Positions 43,748 to 55,405 of a DNA stretch of 64,000 nucleotides are shown piece by piece. Each line of letters begins with the position of its first letter. The first letter of the stretch is position 1. The stretch covers positions 1 through 64,000 of the forward strand of contig NZ_JAINVZ010000027.1 in the NCBI RefSeq assembly GCF_019890615.1, in the 5' to 3' direction. This DNA comes from Streptantibioticus parmotrematis. Its GTDB lineage: Bacteria; Actinomycetota; Actinomycetes; Streptomycetales; Streptomycetaceae. The notes below the pieces were generated by a model. That model made no database searches and was not told where the DNA came from. It saw only the letters and a list, made by a program, of their open reading frames with translations. Position numbers and translations under genes: made by a program.

Positions 43748-45319
43748 ATGGCGGAGCTCACGATCCGGCCGGAGGAGATCCGGGACGCGCTGGAGAATTT
43801 CGTCCAGTCGTACAAGCCGGACGCGGCCTCGCGCGAGGAGGTCGGGACGGTCAGCGTTGCCGGCGACGGCATCGCGAAGGTCGAGGGTCTTCCCTCGGCC
43901 ATGGCGAACGAGCTGCTGAAGTTCGAGGACGGCACGCTCGGCCTCGCCCTCAACCTGGAGGAGCGGGAGGTCGGCGCCGTCATCCTCGGTGAGTTCAGCG
44001 GCATCGAGGAAGGGCAGACGGTCCGCCGTACCGGCGAGGTGCTGTCCGTCGCGGTCGGCGAGGGCTACCTCGGCCGCGTCGTCGACCCGCTGGGCAACCC
44101 GATCGACGGCCTCGGCGAGATCGAGACCGAGGGCCGCCGCGCCCTCGAACTCCAGGCCCCCACGGTCATGCAGCGCAAGTCGGTGCACGAGCCGATGCAG
44201 ACCGGCCTGAAGGCCGTCGACGCGATGACCCCGATCGGCCGCGGCCAGCGTCAGCTGATCATCGGCGACCGGCAGACCGGCAAGACCGCCCTCGCCGTCG
44301 ACACGATCATCAACCAGCGCGACAACTGGCGCTCGGGCGACCCGAAGAAGCAGGTCCGCTGCATCTACGTCGCCATCGGCCAGAAGGGCTCCACCATCGC
44401 GTCCGTGCGCGGCGCGCTGGAGGAGGCCGGCGCCCTGGAGTACACGACCATCGTCGCCGCCCCGGCGTCCGACCCGGCGGGCTTCAAGTACCTCGCCCCC
44501 TACACCGGGTCCGCGATCGGCCAGCACTGGATGTACCAGGGCAAGCACGTCCTGATCGTCTTCGACGACCTGTCCAAGCAGGCCGACGCCTACCGCGCGG
44601 TCTCCCTGCTGCTGCGCCGCCCGCCGGGCCGTGAGGCCTACCCGGGCGACGTCTTCTACCTGCACTCGCGTCTGCTGGAGCGCTGCGCCAAGCTCTCCGA
44701 CGAGATGGGCGCCGGCTCCATGACCGGTCTGCCGGTCGTCGAGACCAAGGCCAACGACGTGTCGGCGTTCATCCCGACCAACGTCATCTCCATCACCGAC
44801 GGCCAGTGCTTCCTGGAGTCCGACCTGTTCAACGCGGGCCAGCGGCCGGCGCTCAACGTCGGTATCTCGGTCTCCCGTGTCGGTGGCTCCGCCCAGCACA
44901 AGGCGATGCGCCAGGTCTCCGGCCGTCTGCGCGTGGACCTCGCCCAGTACCGCGAGCTGGAGGCGTTCGCCGCCTTCGGTTCCGACCTGGACGCGGCCTC
45001 CAAGGCGGCCCTGGAGCGCGGCAAGCGCATGGTCGAGCTGCTCAAGCAGGGCCAGTACGCGCCGTACTCCGTCGAGGAGCAGGTCGTCTCCATCTGGGCC
45101 GGCACCAACGGCAAGCTGGACGACGTCCCCGTCGAGGACATCCGCCGCTTCGAGCGCGAGCTGCTGGACTGGCTGGAGCGCGAGAAGAAGGAGCTGCTGA
45201 CCAGCATCCGCGAGGGCGGCAAGATGGGCGACGAGACCATCGAGGCGATCTCCGACGCGGTCGACACCTTCAAGAAGCAGTTCGAGACCTCGGACGGCAA
45301 GCTGCTGGGTGAGGGCTGA
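43748..45319 (+). CDS. atpA: ATP synthase subunit alpha
   Basis: This 523-residue non-catalytic nucleotide-binding subunit has Walker [10 protein letters not shown] (about residues 170-178), the arginine-finger region [14 protein letters not shown] and an N-terminal beta-barrel ([15 protein letters not shown]). Length and motifs are standard. GGAGAGCAGGGAACCCAG precedes the ATG. It is followed by atpG after two bases. Confidence 0.98.
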   Translation: MAELTIRPEEIRDALENFVQSYKPDAASREEVGTVSVAGDGIAKVEGLPSAMANELLKFEDGTLGLALNLEEREVGAVILGEFSGIEEGQTVRRTGEVLSVAVGEGYLGRVVDPLGNPIDGLGEIETEGRRALELQAPTVMQRKSVHEPMQTGLKAVDAMTPIGRGQRQLIIGDRQTGKTALAVDTIINQRDNWRSGDPKKQVRCIYVAIGQKGSTIASVRGALEEAGALEYTTIVAAPASDPAGFKYLAPYTGSAIGQHWMYQGKHVLIVFDDLSKQADAYRAVSLLLRRPPGREAYPGDVFYLHSRLLERCAKLSDEMGAGSMTGLPVVETKANDVSAFIPTNVISITDGQCFLESDLFNAGQRPALNVGISVSRVGGSAQHKAMRQVSGRLRVDLAQYRELEAFAAFGSDLDAASKAALERGKRMVELLKQGQYAPYSVEEQVVSIWAGTNGKLDDVPVEDIRRFERELLDWLEREKKELLTSIREGGKMGDETIEAISDAVDTFKKQFETSDGKLLGEG

Positions 45320-45321
45320 GC

Positions 45322-47692
<2,371 letters not shown>

Positions 47693-47716
47693 CGCCTCGC
47701 GCCCATCACGCGTGAC

Positions 47717-47741
47717 GAGGGGCGGGCTGGTCCCGCCCCTC
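47717..47741 (+). terminator. Hairpin between atpD and atpC (possible partial terminator)
   Basis: GAGGGGCGGG (47717-47726) pairs perfectly with CCCGCCCCTC (47732-47741), a 10-bp stem with a 5-base loop. No U tract follows, and TATCCT about 14 bases further on could be a -10 of a secondary atpC promoter. Confidence 0.55.
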
Positions 47742-47809
47742 TCCCGCACCCCGTTATCCTGTGACCCAACACCCGTCGTCCCCGGCGGGTGGAGACCCGA
47801 GGAGCCATC

Positions 47810-48184
47810 TTGGCCGAGCTGCACGTCGAGCTGGTCGCCGCCGACCGCAAGGTCTGGTCAGGTGACGCCACGATCGTCGTCGCGCGCACGGCGTCGGGCG
47901 ACGTAGGCATCATGGCGGGCCACACTCCGCTCCTGAGTGTGCTGGAGTCCGACCCGGTGACCATCCGCACCACGGACGGCGGCACCGTCGTCGCCGCGGT
48001 GCACGGAGGATTCATCACGTTCTCCGACAACAAGCTCTCGATCCTCGCGGAGATCGCCGAGCTTGCCGAGGAGATCGACGTCGAGCGCGCCGAGCGGGCT
48101 CTGGAGCGCGCCAAGTCGGAGACCGACGGCGCCGCCCAGCGTCGCGCCGACGTCCGGCTGCGTGCCGTCACGGGCGCGCGCTGA
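47810..48184 (+). CDS. atpC: ATP synthase subunit epsilon
   Basis: This 124-residue subunit of the central stalk can inhibit ATP hydrolysis. The N-terminal beta sandwich is clear (LHVELVAADRKVWSGDA, GDVGIMAGHTPLLSVL) and the C-terminal helix pair (LAEEIDVERAERALERAK) follows. The start is TTG 47810 behind GAGGAGCCATC, and the usual family N-terminus M-AELHVEL fits. It is the last atp gene and is followed by a strong terminator. Confidence 0.95.
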   Translation: MAELHVELVAADRKVWSGDATIVVARTASGDVGIMAGHTPLLSVLESDPVTIRTTDGGTVVAAVHGGFITFSDNKLSILAEIAELAEEIDVERAERALERAKSETDGAAQRRADVRLRAVTGAR

Positions 48185-48199
48185 CACCACGCGACCCAA

Positions 48200-48256
48200 G
48201 GCCGCGGACCGCTCACGAGGCGGTCCGCGGCCCGGTCGCACCGCGAGCGGTTTTTT
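48200..48256 (+). terminator. Terminator of the atp operon
   Basis: GGCCGCGGACCGC (48200-48212) pairs perfectly with GCGGTCCGCGGCC (48220-48232). A second CGGT-containing stretch and a run of six T follow at about 48250. It is one of the few terminators here with a U tract. Confidence 0.85.
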
Positions 48257-48307
48257 CTCTGATACGGGTCCGGCCACGGCGGACGTGAGGCGAGGAGGTC
48301 GACGGGC

Positions 48308-48754
48308 ATGGTCCTCGCTCTGCAGGTGTTCGGCGTGGTCGTGGCGGTCGCCGCGCTGGGCCTGTTCGTCTTCGGCCTGCGCCGCCGCCTGATCCAGCGC
48401 CCCGGCGGCACCTTCGACTGCTCGCTGCGCGTCCCCGGCGACCCGGCGGCCGAGCCGTCCGGCAAGGGCTGGGTGTACGGCGTGGCGCGCTACAGCGGTG
48501 ACCGCGTCGAGTGGTTCCGGGTCTTCTCCTACGCGCCCCGGCCGCGGCGCGTCCTGGAACGCGCCGCGATCGAGGTCGTCCAGCGCCGCACGCCGCAGGG
48601 CGAGGAGGAACTCGCGCTGCTGTCGGACGCGTACGTGCTGACCTGTACGCACCAGGGCGAGACCCTGGAACTGGCGATGAGCGAGGACGCCCTGACGGGC
48701 TTCCTCGCCTGGCTGGAGGCAGCCCCGCCCGGCCAGCGCGTCAACGTGGCCTGA
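48308..48754 (+). CDS. DUF2550 membrane protein
   Basis: This 148-residue protein has an N-terminal TM helix (VFGVVVAVAALGLFVFGL) followed by a soluble domain with GWVYGVARYSGDRVEWFRVF and LSDAYVLTCTHQGETLEL, characteristic of DUF2550. It is conserved directly downstream of atpC in many actinobacteria, including mycobacteria. Its function is unknown. The ATG at 48308 follows GAGGAGG. The atp terminator separates transcription, so it likely has its own promoter. Confidence 0.87.
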   Translation: MVLALQVFGVVVAVAALGLFVFGLRRRLIQRPGGTFDCSLRVPGDPAAEPSGKGWVYGVARYSGDRVEWFRVFSYAPRPRRVLERAAIEVVQRRTPQGEEELALLSDAYVLTCTHQGETLELAMSEDALTGFLAWLEAAPPGQRVNVA

Positions 48755-48811
48755 GCGGCCACCCCCTCAACGCGGCCTGAAGCGGCCCGACTTCCCCTCG
48801 CCGCCACGTCC

Positions 48812-49384
48812 TCACCGCTCCCCGCCCGGCACCCACAGCACGTCCCCCCGCTCCACGTTGGCGGTCCTCGCCAGAATGAAGAGCAGGTCCGACAGGCGGT
48901 TGAGGTACTTGGCGGTGAGGGGGTTCATCTCGTCGCCGTGGCTCTCCAGCGCCGCCCACGTCGAGCGTTCCGCGCGGCGGACGACCGTGCAGGCCTGGTG
49001 GAGCAGGGCCGCGCCGGGCGTGCCGCCGGGGAGGATGAAGCTGCGCAGCTTCTCCAGCGGTTCCAGGAAGCGGTCGCAGTCCGCCTCCAGCTTGTCGACG
49101 TAGGCCTGCTCGACCCGCAGCGGCGGGTACTTCGGGTCCTCGACCACCGGCGTCGCCAGGTCCGCGCCCACGTCGAACAGGTCGTTCTGCACGCGGGTCA
49201 GCACCGCCGCGACCTCCTCGGGCAGACCGCCCAGCGCCAGCGCCACCCCGATCGCCGCGTTGGCCTCGTTGGCGTCGGCGTAAGCGCCGATGCGCGGGTC
49301 GGTCTTGCGGGCCCGGCTCATGTCGCCCAGGGCGGTCGTGCCGTCGTCCCCGGTCCGGGTGTAGATGCGCGTCAGATTGACCAT
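48812..49384 (-). CDS. Cob(I)alamin adenosyltransferase, PduO type
   Basis: This 190-residue enzyme transfers the adenosyl group of ATP to cob(I)alamin, giving the B12 coenzyme used by mutases. The ATP-binding N-terminal motif TRTGDDGTTALGD, the central FILPGGT, then HQACTVVRRAER, and C-terminal YLNRLSDLLFILAR are the PduO family hallmarks. TAGAGT seven bases before the ATG suggests a leaderless message. No cobalamin riboswitch is seen in the short upstream region. Confidence 0.94.
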   Translation of the reverse strand: MVNLTRIYTRTGDDGTTALGDMSRARKTDPRIGAYADANEANAAIGVALALGGLPEEVAAVLTRVQNDLFDVGADLATPVVEDPKYPPLRVEQAYVDKLEADCDRFLEPLEKLRSFILPGGTPGAALLHQACTVVRRAERSTWAALESHGDEMNPLTAKYLNRLSDLLFILARTANVERGDVLWVPGGER

Positions 49385-49531
49385 GCGCCAGACTCTAGGA
49401 CAGGCCGCTGGACCGGGTGCGCGGGGCGCGTGCGGCGAAGAACACACCGTGACGCGGGCCTCTTCCTGCTGCGCCGGGGCGTGAACGAGCGTTAAGGTCC
49501 GGCCAACAACGTCAACAGTGGGGTGTGTCTC

Positions 49532-50380
49532 GTGGCGAAGAAGCTGGCCGTCATCGGAGCCGGCCTGATGGGCTCCGGCATTGCTCAGGTTTCCGCGCAG
49601 GCGGGGTACGACGTGGTCCTGCGCGATGTCACCGACGAGGCGCTGGCTCGCGGCAAGGGCGGCATCGCCACGTCCTACGAGAAGTTCGTCTCCAAGGGCA
49701 AGCTCACCGCCGAGCAGGCCGAGGCCGCGCTCGGCCGGATCACCACCACGACCGACCTGGACGCCGTCGCGGACGCCGACATCGTCGTCGAGGCGGTCTT
49801 CGAGAAGATCGAGGTCAAGCAGGAGATCTTCCGCACCCTCGACAAGCTGGTCCGCGACGACGCGGTGCTCGCCTCCAACACTTCCGCGATCCCGATCACC
49901 AAGATTGCCGCGGTCACCGGGCGCCCGGAGCGGGTCGTCGGCACCCACTTCTTCTCGCCCGTGCCGCTGATGCAGCTGTGCGAGCTGGTGCGCGGCTACA
50001 AGACCAGCGACGAGACGCTGGCCACCGCGCGGGCCTTCGCTGAGGAGATCGGCAAGACCTGCATCGTCGTCAACCGCGACGTGGCGGGCTTCGTCACGAC
50101 CCGCCTGATCTCCGCCCTGGTCGTCGAGGCGGTCAAGCTCTACGAGGCCGGGGTGGCCTCCGCCGAGGACATCGATGTCGCCTGCAAGCTGGGCTTCGGC
50201 CACGCCATGGGCCCGCTGGCCACCACCGACCTGACCGGCGTGGACATCCTGCTGCACGCCACCGGCAACATCTACACCGAGTCGCAGGACGAGAAGTTCG
50301 CCCCGCCGGAGCTGATGCGGCGCATGGTCGACGCGGGCGACATCGGCCGCAAGAGCGGCCAGGGCTTCTACAGCTACTGA
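49532..50380 (+). CDS. 3-hydroxybutyryl-CoA dehydrogenase
   Basis: This 282-residue NAD(P)-dependent enzyme interconverts acetoacetyl-CoA and 3-hydroxybutyryl-CoA. The Rossmann motif VIGAGLMGSGIA is N-terminal, the catalytic Ser/His region is NTSAIPITKIA followed by GTHFFSPVPLMQLCELV, and the C-terminal dimer domain has GLGFGHAMGPL-like GFGHAMGPLATTDL. The GTG at 49532 gives the family N-terminus. GTG 49523 would add three residues. No thiolase or acyl-CoA gene is adjacent. Confidence 0.94.
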   Translation: MAKKLAVIGAGLMGSGIAQVSAQAGYDVVLRDVTDEALARGKGGIATSYEKFVSKGKLTAEQAEAALGRITTTTDLDAVADADIVVEAVFEKIEVKQEIFRTLDKLVRDDAVLASNTSAIPITKIAAVTGRPERVVGTHFFSPVPLMQLCELVRGYKTSDETLATARAFAEEIGKTCIVVNRDVAGFVTTRLISALVVEAVKLYEAGVASAEDIDVACKLGFGHAMGPLATTDLTGVDILLHATGNIYTESQDEKFAPPELMRRMVDAGDIGRKSGQGFYSY

Positions 50381-50592
50381 GCCGCGGGCCGGACGCCGCC
50401 GCGCCGTGGACGCCAGGGGAGTGCCCCGGCGCCCACGGCGGCGGCGAAGCGCCGAGGCCACCGCACGCCATCACCCCATGGAGTGAATTCGGTATCGGTT
50501 CGCTCACGGACGGCAACCCCGGGGTGCGACGGATCGTCAGTTGCGTTGAGACTGAGGGGGTCATCGAACCCCGGAGCACCATGGGAGCGCGC

Positions 50593-50943
50593 ATGCACAT
50601 CAAGGGCGACCACGCCCGGCTCGTTGTCGGGGGACGCCTCGACGTACGCAGCGCGGCGGACGCCCGTGCGGTGCTGCACACCGCGCTCGACTCCGGCCAC
50701 GGGGACCTGGTGCTCGACCTGACCGACCTCGACTCCTGGGACGCCACCGGCCTGGGCGTCATCATGGGCGCCCACCGCCGCGCGGGCCGCGCCAACCGGC
50801 GGCTGGTGCTGCGCGGGGTGCCGCCGCAGATGCAGCGGCTGCTCGTCGCCACCCGGCTGCACCGCATCCTCACCATCGACGGCGGCCCCCTCGGCGCCGC
50901 GCCCGCCGACGAGCTCCCGGCGGACCCCCTCCCGCACGCCTGA
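50593..50943 (+). CDS. STAS-domain protein (anti-sigma-factor antagonist type)
   Basis: This 116-residue SpoIIAA-like protein has the STAS core LVVGGRLDVRSAADARAVL and DLVLDLTDLDSWDATGLGV, where the phosphorylatable residue is normally Ser in DSSG. Here the motif reads SWDATGLG, so Thr would be the acceptor. A C-terminal Pro/Ala-rich tail follows. GGGAG six bases before ATG 50593 supports that start; ATG 50581 is possible. No anti-sigma gene is adjacent; the next gene encodes a large ATPase. Confidence 0.86.
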   Translation: MHIKGDHARLVVGGRLDVRSAADARAVLHTALDSGHGDLVLDLTDLDSWDATGLGVIMGAHRRAGRANRRLVLRGVPPQMQRLLVATRLHRILTIDGGPLGAAPADELPADPLPHA

Positions 50944-50985
50944 CCCGCGCCCCCGGGCTCCGCCGTCCTCCGAGCGCGCCGTCCG

Positions 50986-51034
50986 CGCGCCCGCGTGCTC
51001 CCGAAAGGCCTCCGCGCCCGCGTGCTCCCGAAAG
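50986..51034. repeat. 22-bp direct repeat
   Basis: A 22-bp unit, beginning CGCGCCCGCGTGCTCC and ending GAAAG, occurs at 50986-51007 and 51013-51034, a 27-bp period. It lies between the STAS and ATPase genes. An inverted repeat CCTTCG/CGAAGG at 51067-51086 follows. Confidence 0.8.
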
Positions 51035-51215
51035 CCGCATCCCGGGCGGTGCTTCGGCCCTGGTTTCCTTCGGTAGTCTGCGAAGGTTTAGGGTTCGGTT
51101 TCCGGCGTGTCGACTCCGGCGCGCTGTGGAGGGGAGCCGGACCGGTCCTGAAGGCGGACGTACGGACTTCCGTTACGACGACAGCCCGTACGCGACGCAT
51201 ATGGGGGCGGAGACG

Positions 51216-53795
51216 ATGGACCCACACGACCACGGACCCCGGCAGCAGCACCAGGCGCCCGGCCCGGCGGGCCCCGGCGGCGCGCCCGACGCGAACGACC
51301 TGTCGGCGGTGTTCGACAGCGGGGTCACGGCGGGCGGCAGCGTCCCCGGCGCCCCCCGCGCTGCCGCGTCCGACGCGACGGCCCCCGGCGACGAGGCGGC
51401 CGGGCGCTCCGCGTACCGCGATCCGCTGATATCCGAGGCGGGCACCGGCGCGACCGCCCGCGTGGCCCAGGTCGTCGCGGGCGACCTGCTGCTGACCGTC
51501 AACCCCGTCGACGGCAGCGAGGTCGTCGGCTGCCCGCCCGCCAGGATCCCGGCCGTCGCCCGCCGCACCGCCGAGGACCGCGCCGCGCGCGACCGTGCCG
51601 CCCGGCCCGCCCCGGTCACCGGCCACCCGTTCCCCGACCTGCCCGTGCTGGAGCGCGCCGAGGAGACCGACCGGCTGGTCAAGCTGGTCTCCCGGGGCCG
51701 CTCGGTGCGCGTCACCGGCCCCGCCGGCTGCGGCCGCACCGCGCTGCTCGACGCCGTCGCCGAACGCTGCGCGGACCTCGCCCCGGACGGCGTGATCCGC
51801 CTGACCGGCCACCGCCGTACCGTCGCCGACCTGCTGCACGAGCTGTACGCGACCGTCCACACCGTCGACGCCCACCGCCCCGGGCCGGACCGGCTGCGGG
51901 ACCTGGTGCGCGAGATCGGCGCGGTCGTCGTGCTGGACGACGTGGAGTTCGGCGGCGCGCCCCTGGAATCGCTGCTGGCCGCCGCGCCGGAGTGCGCCTT
52001 CGTCATCACCGCCACCCCCGACGTCGCCGCGCCGCTGCCCGACTCCCACCTCGAAGAGGTCTTCCTGCCCGGCCTGTCCCAGGAAGGCTGCCTGGACCTG
52101 CTGGCCCGCGTGGCCGGTCGCGACCTGTCGGAGGAGGAGAGCGCCTGGGCCGCCGACCTGTGGTTCGCCTCCGAGGGCCTGCCGCTGCGCTTCGTCCAGG
52201 CCGGTGCGCTGCTGCGGCAGCGCGATCAGGCCCTCGCCCGGCCCGGCGCCGCGGACCTGCCCGCCGACGCGCCCGCGGGCGACGTCCCGCCGCCGCCCGC
52301 GGGCCGGGGTCAGCTGCCGTCGCTCGCCGAGGCCGCCGCCCCTGCCGACCTGCTCGCCTCCCGGCTCGGGCCCGACGCGCAGGAGGCGCTGCGGTTCGCG
52401 GTGGCGCTCGGCGGCGAGTGCCCGCACTCGTCCCACCTGCCCGCGCTGGTCGGCGCCGAGCACGCGGACGCCGCGCTCGCCGAACTGATCGCCACCGGCC
52501 TGGTCACCCCCTCCGGCGCCCGCTACCGGCTGGCGGCCGGGGTGCTGGGCCAGCTGACCGAGGGCGGCGTGGAGACCGGCGGTTACGCCCAGACCGCCGC
52601 CACGCACTACGCCTGGTGGACCGGCCACCCCTCGGTCCCGGCGGAACGGATCGCCGCCGAGGCGGACGCCGTGCTCGCCGCCATGGCCGCCGCCCGCGCC
52701 GCCGGTCACCACGAGTGCGCGGTACGGCTCGCCCGCGCCGCCGCGCCGCAGTTCGCGGCCGGGCTCGACTGGGGTGCGTGGGAGCGGGCCCTGCGCGCGG
52801 GCCAGGAGGCCGCCCGGCTGGCCGGGGACGTCGCCGAGGAGGCCTACTTCCACCACGAGTTGGGCGTCCTGGCGCTGTGCTCCGGCAACCTGGACCGGGC
52901 CCGCACCGAGCTGGAGGCGTCGATCGGGATGCGCGGGGTGCTGGCCGACCGCCAGGGCACCATCGTGGGCCGCCGCACCCTCGCCCTGGTCACCGACCGC
53001 GCCGGACGTCCCGCGGTGCCCGCTCCGGTACGGGCCGAGCCCCCGGCGGCCGCGCCGCAGGAGCGCCTCCCGCGGACCGAACGCACCCCGCTGGTCCCGC
53101 CGACCGTGCCCATCGTGGCCGCGGGCACCGCCGCGGCGCCCTTCGAGGACGCGGCGGTCACGGTCCTGACGCCCAGGGTCGGCGCGAACGGACCGGCCCA
53201 CAAGCGGCGCTTCCCCTACCTCGCCACCCGCCGCAACCTCGTCGCCGCGGGCGCGGGCGCGGTCCTGGTGGCCGTCCTCGGCACGGTCGTCACCCTCGGC
53301 GCGACCTCCCAGCGCGACCCGTCGACCCCGATGACGGTCAAGCCCGGCGGCGGCCCGGCGGCCCGCAACGACGACAACTCGGGCCTGCCCGCCGACCCGT
53401 CGGCCCCGGCCACGGGCACCTCGACGACCCCGTCGACGGCGGTGTCGGGGGGCCCGGCCACGTCGCCCTCGGCCTCCGGCGGCCCCGCGAGCGGCTCCAC
53501 CGGCACGAGCCCGGCCCCGGGTACGACGGAGACGAGCAGCGCACCGTCCGGCGGCGGAAGGCCGTCGCCGTCGCACTCGCACCCGGCGCCTCCTCCGCCC
53601 ACGCAGTCGTCGCCGCCCCCCTCTCCCTCGCCGAGCCAGAGCACGACGCCCACGCCGTCCCCGTCGACGACCACGACGCCCACGGGAACGGACTCGGCGA
53701 GCGGACCCGCTCCGACGACCACCGGGACCGACTCCGGCGCCCCCAGCGCGTCGGACACCGGGAGCGCCCCGGCGGCGTCGGACAGCCCCTCGTAA
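51216..53795 (+). CDS. Large STAND-like ATPase with TM anchor and Ser/Thr/Pro-rich extracellular tail
   Basis: The protein has about 859 residues. After a Gly/Pro/His-rich N-terminus comes an NTPase domain whose P-loop reads VTGPAGCGRTALL, with Arg where Lys is normal. A Walker B (AVVVLDDVEFGG) and winged-helix/helical repeats of STAND type follow, with a TPR-like unit (AYFHHELGVLALCSGNLDRA). One TM helix near residue 690 (NLVAAGAGAVLVAVLGTVVTL) leads to a 170-residue tail of Ser, Thr, Pro and Gly. The ATP-sensing part would be cytosolic and the tail extracellular. ATG 51216 has GGAG upstream; ATG 51201 is possible. The ligand or role is unknown. Confidence 0.78.
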   Translation: MDPHDHGPRQQHQAPGPAGPGGAPDANDLSAVFDSGVTAGGSVPGAPRAAASDATAPGDEAAGRSAYRDPLISEAGTGATARVAQVVAGDLLLTVNPVDGSEVVGCPPARIPAVARRTAEDRAARDRAARPAPVTGHPFPDLPVLERAEETDRLVKLVSRGRSVRVTGPAGCGRTALLDAVAERCADLAPDGVIRLTGHRRTVADLLHELYATVHTVDAHRPGPDRLRDLVREIGAVVVLDDVEFGGAPLESLLAAAPECAFVITATPDVAAPLPDSHLEEVFLPGLSQEGCLDLLARVAGRDLSEEESAWAADLWFASEGLPLRFVQAGALLRQRDQALARPGAADLPADAPAGDVPPPPAGRGQLPSLAEAAAPADLLASRLGPDAQEALRFAVALGGECPHSSHLPALVGAEHADAALAELIATGLVTPSGARYRLAAGVLGQLTEGGVETGGYAQTAATHYAWWTGHPSVPAERIAAEADAVLAAMAAARAAGHHECAVRLARAAAPQFAAGLDWGAWERALRAGQEAARLAGDVAEEAYFHHELGVLALCSGNLDRARTELEASIGMRGVLADRQGTIVGRRTLALVTDRAGRPAVPAPVRAEPPAAAPQERLPRTERTPLVPPTVPIVAAGTAAAPFEDAAVTVLTPRVGANGPAHKRRFPYLATRRNLVAAGAGAVLVAVLGTVVTLGATSQRDPSTPMTVKPGGGPAARNDDNSGLPADPSAPATGTSTTPSTAVSGGPATSPSASGGPASGSTGTSPAPGTTETSSAPSGGGRPSPSHSHPAPPPPTQSSPPPSPSPSQSTTPTPSPSTTTTPTGTDSASGPAPTTTGTDSGAPSASDTGSAPAASDSPS

Positions 53796-53811
53796 GCCCG
53801 CACGCACCCAT

Positions 53812-53851
53812 GGGAAAGCCCCGACGCCAGCGATGGCGTCGGGGCTTTCCC
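53812..53851. terminator. Strong bidirectional terminator
   Basis: GGGAAAGCCCCGACGCC (53812-53828) pairs perfectly with GGCGTCGGGGCTTTCCC (53835-53851), a 17-bp stem with a 6-base loop. It sits between the convergent ATPase and nucS genes. Confidence 0.93.
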
Positions 53852-53876
53852 GTTGCGGAGCGGCCCGGGGGACGGA

Positions 53877-54536
53877 TCAGAACAGGCGCAGCTTGTCGTC
53901 CTCGATGCCGCGCAGGGCGTCGTAGTCGAGGACCGCGCAGGAGATCCCGCGGTCGGTGGCGAGCACCCGCGCCTGCGGCTTGATCTCCTGGGCCGCGAAG
54001 ACGCCCTTGACCGGGGCGAGATGGGGGTCGCGGTTGAGCAACTCCAGGTACCGGGTGAGCTGTTCGACGCCGTCGATCTCGCCGCGCCGCTTGATCTCGA
54101 TCGCGACGGTGGCGCCGTCCCCGTCCCGGCACAGGATGTCCACCGGGCCGATCGCGGTGGGGTATTCGCGCCGAATCAGCGTCCACCCCTCGCCCAGGGT
54201 CTCGATGCGGTCGGCCAGGAGTTCCTGGAGGTGTGCCTCCACCCCGTCCTTGATCAGACCGGGGTCGACGCCCAGCTCGTGGGAGGAGTCGTGCAGGACC
54301 TCCTCGATGGTGATGATGAGCTGTTCGCCGGCCTTGTTGATCACCGTCCAGACCCCGTCGCCCTCCTTGAGGGTGCACGGCGGGGACATCCAGTTGAGGG
54401 GTTTGTAGGCGCGGTCGTCCGCATGGATCGACACACTGCCGTCGGCCTTGATGAGGAGGAGTCGCGGGGCCGAGGGCAGGTGGGCGGTGAGCCGGCCTGC
54501 GTAGTCCACGGAGCAGCGAGCAATGACGAGACGCAC
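53877..54536 (-). CDS. nucS: Mismatch-specific endonuclease NucS (EndoMS)
   Basis: This 219-residue enzyme cuts both strands at mismatches and is the basis of the non-MutS/MutL mismatch repair of actinobacteria and some archaea. The N-terminal DNA-binding domain is seen in [19 protein letters not shown]. The PD-(D/E)XK nuclease carries [12 protein letters not shown] and [17 protein letters not shown] (D, E and K ligands). The C-terminal RLF tail fits a clamp-binding motif. GTG 54536 gives the known N-terminus, and TAGCGT eight bases upstream suggests leaderless translation. Confidence 0.95.
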   Translation of the reverse strand: MRLVIARCSVDYAGRLTAHLPSAPRLLLIKADGSVSIHADDRAYKPLNWMSPPCTLKEGDGVWTVINKAGEQLIITIEEVLHDSSHELGVDPGLIKDGVEAHLQELLADRIETLGEGWTLIRREYPTAIGPVDILCRDGDGATVAIEIKRRGEIDGVEQLTRYLELLNRDPHLAPVKGVFAAQEIKPQARVLATDRGISCAVLDYDALRGIEDDKLRLF

Positions 54537-54812
54537 GGTCGCCCACGCTACTTCAACCGGAACCCCTGGCGCGATCCGGCCTGATGGGACGGGGGTGGAC
54601 TCCTGTGACAGGCCACGCATTCGAACGCAAAGCCGGGCACTTGATATGGCCTGGAGAGTGGCCGGTTGTACGCGCAAGCGCCTGGTGTGGCCGCAGCCAT
54701 ACGCCTACGGTGGGTAGCGGGAGTCCGTCATACGGTTGTCACGTCTGCGGATTTCCTCCGACATCCGTCAGGCCTCGCGGGAGTGTCCCGTGGGGTCGCG
54801 AGAGGAGTACCC

Positions 54813-55205
54813 ATGTCGCTCGACGTCTCACCGGCCCTCCTGGAACAGGCCGAGCGAGGCGAGGTCGACGAAGCCGAATTCGTCGACTGCGTCCGGACCT
54901 CCCTGCCGTACGCGTGGGAGATGATCAGTTCTCTGGTGGCACAACTCAAGGTCGACGGGGGAGAGTTCGCCGACAACCAGGTTCCGCCGCCGGACGAGCA
55001 GGCGCGTGGCCAACTGCTGAGGGCCCTGGCGAGCGACGCGATACGCGGCGCGCTGCAACGGCATTTCGGCGTCCGGCTCGCATTCCAGAACTGCCACCGG
55101 GTCGCGGTCTTCCCGCTGGACGCCGCGGTCGACCAGAGGTACGCCAAGTTCACCTCGGTGCGGGCCCAACTGCTCAACCAGTCGCCGGAGTTGCGCGACT
55201 GCTGA
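54813..55205 (+). CDS. SCO5389-family protein, unknown function
   Basis: This 130-residue soluble, mostly helical protein has conserved-looking DVSPALLEQAERGEVDEAEF, YAWEMISSLVAQL and FQNCHRVAVFPL segments. It matches the streptomycete family next to nucS in gene order and is largely confined to actinobacteria. AGAGGAG precedes the ATG by five bases. The divergent arrangement with nucS places both promoters in 276 bp. No catalytic motif is visible. Confidence 0.82.
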   Translation: MSLDVSPALLEQAERGEVDEAEFVDCVRTSLPYAWEMISSLVAQLKVDGGEFADNQVPPPDEQARGQLLRALASDAIRGALQRHFGVRLAFQNCHRVAVFPLDAAVDQRYAKFTSVRAQLLNQSPELRDC

Positions 55206-55405
55206 GCGATCCGGACGGGTCCGGCCGCTCCGGGCCCCGTCCGCTCACGATTCCCGCCGTCCCCGCCCTCCCCACGACCCCGACGCCCTTCTCCGCCTTC
55301 TCCAGCTCCCGCTGCGCGACCCCACGGCCCGACGGCGCCCGGACCGGGACGCGATCGGATCGAGTCGATCACGCCCGCCCGGACCCCTCGCGCCGAACGT
55401 GCCGA

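Noticed and set aside
49385-49531. Cobalamin riboswitch upstream of the adenosyltransferase or dehydrogenase genes
   Set aside because: The gap is 147 bp, no B12-box-like sequence was recognised, and the adenosyltransferase start looks leaderless.
50133-53807. Long minus-strand open frame opposite the STAND-like ATPase and STAS genes
   Set aside because: Same shadow effect; Arg/Gly-rich translation without domains.
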